From: CAZGOM01 sp964542875
Lineage (GTDB): Bacteria; Planctomycetota; Phycisphaerae; Phycisphaerales; Phycisphaeraceae
Reading direction: 5' to 3'
Assembly (NCBI GenBank): GCA_964542875.1
Contig: CAZIWA010000098.1
Location: 1 to 21,690 of the forward strand
DNA length: 21,690 bases
Part shown: positions 8,778 through 14,158 of the stretch, piece after piece
Layout: every line of letters starts with the position of its first letter
How positions within the stretch are numbered: position 1 is the first letter of the stretch
Made by a program: the position numbers and the translations under genes
The notes under the pieces: generated by a model
Told to the model about the DNA's origin: nothing
What the model saw: only the letters and a program-made list of their open reading frames with translations
The model's database searches: none

Positions 8778-10100
8778 TTAGTTCCAGTAGCCGTTGCGGG
8801 AGTGGTCGAAGGTGACTTCGTGGCCCATCCGGGAGAGGTCGTAGGCGCCGTGGTGGAAGACTTTGTGGCCCATGACGAAGGTTTGGACGGGCCAGCCGGT
8901 GAGGGTTTGGCCGTGCCAGGGGCTCCATTTGACTTTGGTCATCTGGAGACCGTTGAGGATGGTTTGCTTGAGGTTCATGTCGACGAGGACGAGGTCTGCG
9001 TCGTAGCCTTCGGCGATGCGGCCTTTGTTTACGGCGTCCCAGACGCGGGCGGGGGCGTCGGACATCCAGTGTGCGATTTGCTGAAGGGTGCAGCGGCCTT
9101 GGGAGGCCTGGTCGAGCATGAGGGCGAGTGAGTTTTCGACGGCGGGGAGGCCGGAGTGGGATTGGGGGTAGTGGTGGGCTTTTTCTTCGAGGGTGTGCGG
9201 GGCGTGGTCGGTGGCGATGACTTGAATGGTGCCATCGAGCAGGGCGGCGAAGAGGGCTTTGTTGTCTTCTTTGAATTTAAGGGAGGGGTTTATCTGGACG
9301 AGGGTGCCGAGACGGTCGTAGTCATCGACGCTGAAGAAGAGGTGGTGGGGGCAGACTTCAGCGGTGATGAGGTTGTGGTGGTTCTGGACGACGGGGAGTT
9401 CGCCGGCGGTGGAGACGTGGAGGACGTGGAAGCGGTGCTTGTGGCGGATGGCGAGGTCGCAGGCGCGTTTGGTGGCGATGAGGGCGGCGGCGTGATCGCG
9501 GATTTTGGAGTGGTCGTGGATGGTTTTGCCGCCTTGGAGTTTGGCGGTGTTGGCGCGGACGGTGGTTTCGTCTTCGCAGTGCGCGCAGATGGGGAGGGTG
9601 GTGTTGGCGAAGATATTTTCGAGGACGGCTTGTTCATCGACGAGCATGTTGCCGGTGCTGGAGCCGATGAAGATTTTGATGCCGGGGGTGCGTTTGGCGA
9701 GCTTGAGTTCGGGGAGGTTGTCGAGGGTGGCGCCGATGTAGAAGCTGTAGTTGACGAGGGAGCGTGTGGAGGCGAGCTGGAGTTTTTCGTGGAGGCGCTG
9801 GACAGTGATGGTCTGGGGGTTGGTGTTGGGCATTTCAAAGAAGGAGGTGACGCCGCCTTTGGCGCAGGCGAGGGAGGCGGTCCGGAGGTCTTCTTTGTGG
9901 GTGAGTCCGGGTTCGCGGAAGTGGACCTGATCGTCGATGACACCGGGGAGGAGGTGGAGGCCGGAGGCGTCGATGACGGTGTCGTGTTGGGCGGATTGGG
10001 GGGGATCGATGGCGAGGATTTTGGAGCCGTCGATGAGGAGATCGGCCTTGCGGGTTTCGGTGGGGAGGATGCAGGTGGCGTTTTTGATGAGGGTGCGCAT
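8778..10100 (-). CDS. pyrC: Dihydroorotase
   Basis: A 440-residue class I dihydroorotase (amidohydrolase superfamily). It cyclises N-carbamoyl-aspartate to dihydroorotate in de novo pyrimidine synthesis, in the cytoplasm. Visible features: the metal-site loop DDQVHFREPG (56-65), substrate motif MPNTNP (90-95), a lysine in GIKIFIGSS (K142) at the usual carboxylated-lysine position, metal histidines in AHCED (H174) and LHVST (H228), and the catalytic aspartate in ATDHAPH (D298). The first metal histidine of the usual D-x-H-x-H is glutamine (Q58), a variant I recall from some Bacteroidetes-type enzymes. No aspartate carbamoyltransferase gene is adjacent. Allantoinase or dihydropyrimidinase are less likely given the FREPG and MPNTNP signatures. 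The start has no clear Shine-Dalgarno sequence; a dispersed repeat sits 24 bases upstream. Confidence 0.93.
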   Translation of the reverse strand: MRTLIKNATCILPTETRKADLLIDGSKILAIDPPQSAQHDTVIDASGLHLLPGVIDDQVHFREPGLTHKEDLRTASLACAKGGVTSFFEMPNTNPQTITVQRLHEKLQLASTRSLVNYSFYIGATLDNLPELKLAKRTPGIKIFIGSSTGNMLVDEQAVLENIFANTTLPICAHCEDETTVRANTAKLQGGKTIHDHSKIRDHAAALIATKRACDLAIRHKHRFHVLHVSTAGELPVVQNHHNLITAEVCPHHLFFSVDDYDRLGTLVQINPSLKFKEDNKALFAALLDGTIQVIATDHAPHTLEEKAHHYPQSHSGLPAVENSLALMLDQASQGRCTLQQIAHWMSDAPARVWDAVNKGRIAEGYDADLVLVDMNLKQTILNGLQMTKVKWSPWHGQTLTGWPVQTFVMGHKVFHHGAYDLSRMGHEVTFDHSRNGYWN

Positions 10101-10124
10101 GGGGTAGATGGTAATGAAGTTTTT

Positions 10125-10182
10125 GAATGGAGTTTTTTTGACTGGGATTAAGAGGATTGGGGATGATTAAGAGGATGGGAGG
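10125..10182 (-). repeat. 5'-flank repeat (R2), copy 1, upstream of pyrC
   Basis: 58 bases beginning GAATGGAGTTTTTTTGACTG on the + strand and continuing with GGATTAAGA/GATGATTAAGA-type units. It matches 13217-13274 with only a few differences (a T-run length change, two A/G swaps, one extra G). Both copies lie upstream of a minus-strand start codon, 24 and 29 bases away respectively, in the same orientation. A role in the promoter or 5' leader is possible but not shown. Confidence 0.85.
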
Positions 10183-10249
10183 GGGAGACTGCTGGTTGAG
10201 TTGTGGGAGGGAGAATTTTTGAGACTTTAGCGCTAATACAGAGAAGAGA

Positions 10250-10428
10250 TTCTTCAGCACCCATCGAGGGTGCTGAAGAACAAGAAAGAATCAAACGATC
10301 ATTTTCCGGGGGCTGCGCTCGAGGACTCGCTGACCCTCGGCTACAACCGGTCGCCCCGCTGGGGCGGAGAAAATGTCGGTCGCACTCGGATTCAAATGCG
10401 CGCAACTCTGTAGCGTTGGTAAAGAGTC
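10250..10428. repeat. Structured repeat with covarying hairpin, copy A
   Basis: A noncoding element of 179 bp paired with 13791-13977. Hairpin 1 (10250-10280) has a perfect 13-bp stem and loop ATCGA. After a 25-base linker, hairpin 2 (10306-10340) pairs CCGGGGG with CCCTCGG, including a G-U pair (10309/10337) if read as + strand RNA. Hairpin 3 (10352-10366) is CGCCCC-GCT-GGGGCG. About 60 further conserved bases contain AAAATGTCGGTCG. From 10306 on, it is about 85% identical to copy B apart from an 8-base duplication in B. No terminator-type T tract follows hairpin 1. Function unknown. Confidence 0.88.
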
Positions 10429-10431
10429 GAA

Positions 10432-10468
10432 TTTTTACATGATTAACAAGATGTTCAAGATTTACATG
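10432..10468. repeat. ACATGATT/ACAAGATT-type dispersed repeat, copy 2
   Basis: TTTTTACATGATTAACAAG followed by ATGTTCAAGATTTACATG. It matches 8521-8563 at about 80% and begins only 3 bases after the end of structured element copy A. Confidence 0.7.
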
Positions 10469-10648
10469 CTTGGTTTTTGACGGTTGAGCGAGATTGGCGT
10501 TTTTGGCGGCGGGAGGAGATGGATTTGTTTTGAGGGAATGGCATGCGTGGGTGGCCCTTGGAAAGGAGACAGAAGCAGAGCAGAACGCTTTCCCTTTTCC
10601 CTGAGGGTGAGGGGGAGCGGAGAAGACATGCTCAGGCGGGCGGGAGAA

Positions 10649-10669
10649 GGCGCACCGTAGCCGTGTGCC
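10649..10669 (+). repeat. Small hairpin 3' of the second TPR gene
   Basis: GGCGCAC (10649-10655) pairs with GTGTGCC (10663-10669) around the loop CGTAGCC, with one G-U pair in the + sense (an A-C mismatch in the minus sense). It lies 22 bases past the TPR gene stop. No T tract, so not an obvious terminator. Confidence 0.45.
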
Positions 10670-10691
10670 ATCCGGAAGGGGGCGTGGCCGG
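10667..10691 (-). repeat. 3'-end repeat (R3), copy 1
   Basis: On the + strand TCCGGAAGGGGGCGTGGCCGG abuts the stop codon of the minus-strand TPR gene. The equivalent TCCGGGAATGGGGGTGGCCGG abuts the pseudopilin stop at 20593-20616. Similarity runs on into the last lysine codon and stop codon of both genes. Confidence 0.6.
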
Positions 10692-13187
10692 CTATTTGGA
10701 TTGGGATTGGAGGCGGGCGGCGAAGCCGGCGATGACGCCGGGGACCTGGGGGTAGAAGTGCTTGGAGAGAGCGATGGCCTTGTTGGCGTTTTCGAGGGCC
10801 TGGTCTTTTTGGCCCAGGTCGAACTGGGCTTTGGCGAGCTCGTGATAGGCCCAGACTTTTTGTTGTTTTTCGTCGGAGAGGAGCTGAATGGTTTTGAGGA
10901 AGTCCGGGGCGGCGAGGTCGGGCTTGGCGAGGGCCTGATAGCAGTTTCCGCGGGCGTAGTGGATGAGGCCCAGGGCCATGGGTTTTGCGGGGTCGGCCAG
11001 GGGGATGGATTTGGAATAGGCGTCGACGGCCTGGGTGTAGAGAGGGAGCTTGTCCTGGGCGTCGGCGGCGAGGTTTTTGGAGGCGTCGCCGATGTAGGCC
11101 CAGAGGGAGGACTGGAGGTCGTCCTGCTTGCCGATGAGGGCACGCATGTCGGCGATGCAGCGGGGGTAGTCCTTCATGTGGAAGTAGAGTTCGCCACGGT
11201 AGAAGAGCATGTCGAAGGGGTGCTGGGCGTAGGGGAGGAAACGGGTGATGGCGCACTCGAGGGCGGGGAGCCTGGGGGAGCCGGGGTGGGCGTCGTCGAG
11301 CTCTTTGGCGAGGTAGTCGCTGTAGGCCTGGAGGGCGACCTTGGTGGTGAGCTTGGCTTCGATGCGGTCGCGTGCATCGGCGGCATCGACGGCGCGGCCG
11401 GTGAGGTCTTTGATGGGGTTTCCGCGGGTGGCGATGTTGTAGAGGAGCATGGCGTCGATGGGACGGTTCTGGGCTTCGGCGGCCTTGCCTTGAGCGATGC
11501 GTGCGCTGGGGTTGTATTTGTCGACCAGGAGGGTGTCGTCGATGGATTTCTGGAGGTCCTGGGCGGCGCCGAGTTTTGTCCAGGCGGCCAGGAGCGCGTC
11601 GAGCGCGTCGGGGTTGGTGAGGGGTTGGGCGGCGGCTTCCTCGGCGAATTGACGGAGGGTTTTGTCGTCGATGTCTTTCTGGGTGAGCTGGGCGGCGTAG
11701 AGGGTTTGGACGTTTGGGAAGACTTTGGAGGCGTGGTCCCGCTTGTCTATGAAGAAGCCCAGGGGGTGGAAGGTGGAGGCCCATTGGGAGCGGTTGGCGC
11801 GGTGGGTTTGCTGGGCCTGGACCCAGTCCTGTTTTTCGACGGCGCGGGTGAAGAGAAGGAGTTCTTTTTCAGGGGCTGAGGGGTTGGCTGAGCGGAGGCG
11901 ATCAAGCTGCATGAAGAGGCGGCGGCCCTGGACTTCGGGGGTGAGGGGCTTGAAAAAGCTGAGCGCGCCAGTGGGGTGCTGGAATTTGTGGAGGGAGTCG
12001 ATGGCGCAGGCGAGGGCGGCGTCCTGCAGGGCGGCTTTGAGATCGCCTTTTTGATAGTGGATGAAGGAGCGGCGAAGCAGGAGCCAGGGGTCTGGGTAGA
12101 TGGCGAGGACTTGATCGAAGAGCGCGCGGGCTTTGTCGGGGTCGGTGGCTTCGATGTTGAGCGGGATGTTCAAGGATTGGGAGAGGGCGTTGGCTTTGGC
12201 GCGCAGGGCGGCGATGTCCGGCGGGATGGCGTCTGGCGCGTTTGGGTTGAGCTCGGAAGCGTGGAGGGGGATGAGGGAGGCGTCTTTGGCGTTATCGAGC
12301 GTGGGGGCGACGACGGCGACCTCCTGAATGAGGGCGTCGATGGCGGATTGATCGGCGGAGGATTTCTGGAAGGCCAGGGCGAGGGCGAGGAGTTTTGCGC
12401 GGGCGTCCTGGAGGGTTTTGAGTTCGAGCGCGGTTTTCTGGGTTTGGGCGAGGGAGAGCTCGGTGCGTTCCTTGAGGGTGGCTTCGAGGGGCTTGATGAA
12501 TTTATCGAAGCGGTCGGGAGAGGTGGAGGGATGGAGGGTGAGGAGCTTGTCGCGGCCTAGTTTGTAGTCGGCGAGGGCGTTGGCGAGATCGCCGGTGGCC
12601 TCGCGCTGGCGGGCGCGGGCGAAGAGGGTTTCGTAAGTGGGAGCGGCCTTGGCGTTTAAGGTTTTGAGGAGGAGGGGGTCGGAGGTGGAGGCGATGGCGA
12701 GGCGGTAGGTGTTGTCGGCCTCGGCGGGCATGTTGAGGGCGGCCTGTAGGTCGGCTTTGGCGGTGAGGAGCGCGGTGTTTTTGGGGTTTAAGGCGAGGGA
12801 TTTATCGAGGGTTTCCAGAGCCGCTTGATGGAGGCGGGTTTTTATCTGGAGGTTGGCGAGCATGAGGGTGGCGGGGACGTGGCCGGGTGTGAGGGCGAGG
12901 GCTTTGAGGAGGTCGGCCTTGGAGGCGTCGAAGTCACGGAGCTGGGCGTGAACCTCCGCACGGACGAGGTAGGCGAGGGGTTCTTTGGGGTGGTTGGCGA
13001 CGAGGTTGTTGACGGTCTGGAGGGCGGCGGCGGAGTCGTTGGTCTGGATGGCGGATTTGAGCTTCGCCATGTCCTGGGGGAAGAGGGTGGCGGGGGTGGG
13101 TTCCTGGGGCTGGGTGGTTTGGGCGAGGGCTGGGGTGGTGATGATGAAGAGGAGGGTGAGGGCGAGGATGTGGCGGGTGGGGGGCAT
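10692..13187 (-). CDS. Exported TPR-repeat protein (831 aa)
   Basis: A predicted periplasmic tetratricopeptide-repeat protein. The N-terminus is a signal peptide with a hydrophobic core at about 7-20 and an ALA/Q cleavage site after residue 22. TPR-like units are clear at about 37-170. A charged, alanine- and leucine-rich helical region follows (about 225-300), and TPR-like units return toward the C-terminus (about 640-820). No catalytic motif is seen. It shares architecture with the giant TPR protein in this window but the sequences are not obviously closely related. Upstream lie repeat R2 and a TAAAAT at 13197-13202, nine bases from the ATG, with no Shine-Dalgarno sequence, so a very short leader is possible. 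The small membrane protein gene is 221 bases upstream on the same strand. Specific function unknown. Confidence 0.9.
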   Translation of the reverse strand: MPPTRHILALTLLFIITTPALAQTTQPQEPTPATLFPQDMAKLKSAIQTNDSAAALQTVNNLVANHPKEPLAYLVRAEVHAQLRDFDASKADLLKALALTPGHVPATLMLANLQIKTRLHQAALETLDKSLALNPKNTALLTAKADLQAALNMPAEADNTYRLAIASTSDPLLLKTLNAKAAPTYETLFARARQREATGDLANALADYKLGRDKLLTLHPSTSPDRFDKFIKPLEATLKERTELSLAQTQKTALELKTLQDARAKLLALALAFQKSSADQSAIDALIQEVAVVAPTLDNAKDASLIPLHASELNPNAPDAIPPDIAALRAKANALSQSLNIPLNIEATDPDKARALFDQVLAIYPDPWLLLRRSFIHYQKGDLKAALQDAALACAIDSLHKFQHPTGALSFFKPLTPEVQGRRLFMQLDRLRSANPSAPEKELLLFTRAVEKQDWVQAQQTHRANRSQWASTFHPLGFFIDKRDHASKVFPNVQTLYAAQLTQKDIDDKTLRQFAEEAAAQPLTNPDALDALLAAWTKLGAAQDLQKSIDDTLLVDKYNPSARIAQGKAAEAQNRPIDAMLLYNIATRGNPIKDLTGRAVDAADARDRIEAKLTTKVALQAYSDYLAKELDDAHPGSPRLPALECAITRFLPYAQHPFDMLFYRGELYFHMKDYPRCIADMRALIGKQDDLQSSLWAYIGDASKNLAADAQDKLPLYTQAVDAYSKSIPLADPAKPMALGLIHYARGNCYQALAKPDLAAPDFLKTIQLLSDEKQQKVWAYHELAKAQFDLGQKDQALENANKAIALSKHFYPQVPGVIAGFAARLQSQSK

Positions 13188-13216
13188 GGGGATTTGATTT
13201 TAGGGGATTTATTGAA

Positions 13217-13274
13217 GAATGGAGTTTTTTGACTGGGATTAAGAGGATTGAGGATGATTAAGGGGATGGGGAGG
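13217..13274 (-). repeat. 5'-flank repeat (R2), copy 2, upstream of the second TPR gene
   Basis: 58 bases nearly identical to 10125-10182. It sits 29 bases upstream of the TPR start codon, in the same orientation relative to the gene as copy 1 is to pyrC. Confidence 0.85.
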
Positions 13275-13353
13275 AGGAAAGGCGGGGGAGAATAAAGAGT
13301 CGGGGGTGGTTTGGCAGATGGCGGAGTATTGAATTTCGGGCGAAAAATGGGAT

Positions 13354-13384
13354 GTCGGATTACGACGAGGACGTCTAATCCGAC
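13354..13384. repeat. REP-like palindrome
   Basis: GTCGGATTA (13354-13362) and TAATCCGAC (13376-13384) are perfect inverted arms. Inside, GACG (13364-13367) and CGTC (13372-13375) pair around loop AGGA, with one bulged C. This gives a 13-bp stem. A degenerate copy of the left part (13347-13375) recurs at 19378-19406 with 25 of 29 bases the same. On the minus strand a five-T run follows the stem by five bases, so a weak terminator for the small membrane protein gene cannot be excluded. Confidence 0.7.
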
Positions 13385-13408
13385 CTACGTGAAGCGTGGG
13401 GCTGGGGA

Positions 13409-13669
13409 TCAGCGGTCGAGGATGAGGAAGATGGCCAGGGGGAGGAGGTGGAGGAACAGGAAGAGGATGAGTTTTTTTCGGGGTTTGCGGGTTTTGTAGC
13501 CTTTGATGGCGAAGATGCCGGTGATCCAGCCGGCGACGAGCGCGGCAAAGACCAGGAGTGTGAAGTCCATGTTCATCTTGAAGAGAGTGAGGCAGAGAAT
13601 GAGCAAGTCCAGGCCGAGGCCCGTGGTCATGATGAGCTGATCCTGCTGAGGACTGGTGTGCGACCCCAT
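13409..13669 (-). CDS. Small three-helix membrane protein, unknown function
   Basis: An 86-residue protein beginning MGSHTSPQQD with three hydrophobic segments, at about 16-29, 35-54 and 67-83. A basic loop (KGYKTRKPRKK) separates the second and third, so that loop is probably cytoplasmic. The frame is open 21 codons further upstream. I prefer the internal ATG at 13669 because AGGGGA lies 7 bases before it, whereas the upstream ATG lacks such a site. Homology is not recognised. The gene lies upstream of the TPR gene on the same strand but is separated by a repeat-bearing 221-bp gap, so co-transcription is uncertain. Confidence 0.65.
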   Translation of the reverse strand: MGSHTSPQQDQLIMTTGLGLDLLILCLTLFKMNMDFTLLVFAALVAGWITGIFAIKGYKTRKPRKKLILFLFLHLLPLAIFLILDR

Positions 13670-13676
13670 GATGTGA

Positions 13677-13682
13677 TCCCCT
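13677..13682 (-). promoter_or_regulatory. Ribosome binding site setting the small membrane protein start
   Basis: Read on the minus strand this is AGGGGA, 7 bases before the ATG at 13669. It is the reason for choosing this start over the in-frame ATG at 13732. Confidence 0.6.
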
Positions 13683-13726
13683 GGTGGCGAAGCAAAATAA
13701 TCGAAAGGCCTGGATGATTCAATGCA

Positions 13727-13740
13727 ACTCATATATGAGT
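13727..13740. promoter_or_regulatory. 14-bp perfect palindrome, possible operator
   Basis: ACTCATATATGAGT is a perfect 14-bp palindrome, 57 bases upstream of the small membrane protein start and 50 bases left of structured element B. Size and position fit a dimeric repressor or activator site; no cognate regulator is in the window. Confidence 0.35.
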
Positions 13741-13790
13741 GTACTGCTTGACGGGGAGTAATCGAAATTGTGGGGCCGGTCGAGCAGAGG

Positions 13791-13977
13791 TTTTTCCGCG
13801 ACCATCGAGGTCGCGGAAAAATAAGAGTTATTCAAAACAACTGCGTTCCGGGGGCTGCGCTCGAAGACTCGAAGACTCGCTGACCCCCGGCTACGGGCGG
13901 TCGCCCCGCTGGGGCGCAGAAAATGCCGGTCGTGCTCGCATCCAAATGCACGCAACCTGTCATGTTGCTAAGGAGTC
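13791..13977. repeat. Structured repeat with covarying hairpin, copy B
   Basis: A 187-bp partner of 10250-10428. Hairpin 1 (13791-13821) has a perfect 13-bp stem and the same ATCGA loop. Its stem differs from copy A at four pairs, all compensated: 13793/13819, 13797/13815, 13800/13812 and 13801/13811. Hairpin 2 (13848-13890) pairs CCGGGGG with CCCCCGG and contains a tandem duplication of AAGACTCG absent from copy A. Hairpin 3 (13902-13916) is identical to that in A. The 8-base indel would break any reading frame, so the element is not protein-coding. Confidence 0.88.
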
Positions 13978-14158
13978 CTTTAAATATTTCAACCCAGGGT
14001 TATTGCCATTGCATCGGGATAAAAACAATTCAGATACGAAGTCCCCTGATGGGAAGACGCGGAAGGTGGGAATGCGTTAGACTTTAGGGTTGGCCGGTTT
14101 TGATCGTCATGGCCGGCGGCGGTGAGCAAGTGGCTTTTTTCTATTTCATTGGACGACC

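Larger units (their letters stand above)
10101..10691. other. 591-bp gap built of several repeat families, no gene
   Basis: No credible gene. Contents: upstream repeat R2 (10125-10182); structured element copy A (10250-10428); an ACATGATT-type repeat (10432-10468); a stretch with nothing recognised (about 10470-10590); a C/T- then G-rich stretch (10591-10618) recalling the sequence at 172-187; a small hairpin (10649-10669); and a 3'-end repeat (10667-10691) abutting the stop of the downstream TPR gene. Open frames across it are shadows of the skewed composition. Confidence 0.8.
13670..14158. other. 489-bp gap between divergent genes
   Basis: This gap separates the minus-strand membrane protein gene from the plus-strand ABC operon and should hold both promoters. 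It contains a 14-bp palindrome (13727-13740), structured element copy B (13791-13977), and an AT-richer stretch from about 13978 to 14035 that is the likeliest location of the ABC operon promoter, although no clear -35/-10 pair is seen. The last 120 bases do not match a riboswitch class I can recognise. Confidence 0.7.

Noticed and set aside
10300..10420. Minus-strand frame with DRHFLRPSGAT shared by both copies of the structured element
   Set aside because: The 8-base indel in the middle shifts the frame, and the translations diverge completely after it.
10250..10428. Structured element as an integron attC site
   Set aside because: No R'/R'' core sites (GTTRRRY and its complement) bracket the element, and no integrase or cassette array is present.
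13409..13732. Longer 107-residue form of the small membrane protein
   Set aside because: The extra 21 residues lack membrane or signal character and the upstream ATG sits inside a palindrome with no ribosome site, whereas the internal ATG has AGGGGA at good spacing.
13791..13821. Hairpin 1 of the structured element as an intrinsic terminator
   Set aside because: The stem has T-rich 5' and A-rich 3' arms with no T tract after it on either strand, the reverse of terminator layout.
10250..13977. Structured element as a CRISPR array or retron RNA
   Set aside because: Only two copies 3.5 kb apart with no spacers, and no Cas protein or reverse transcriptase gene is in the window.
13978..14158. 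Riboswitch in the leader of the ABC operon
   Set aside because: G-rich segments such as the one near 14050-14075 were compared by eye with cobalamin, TPP and SAM consensus elements and none fits.
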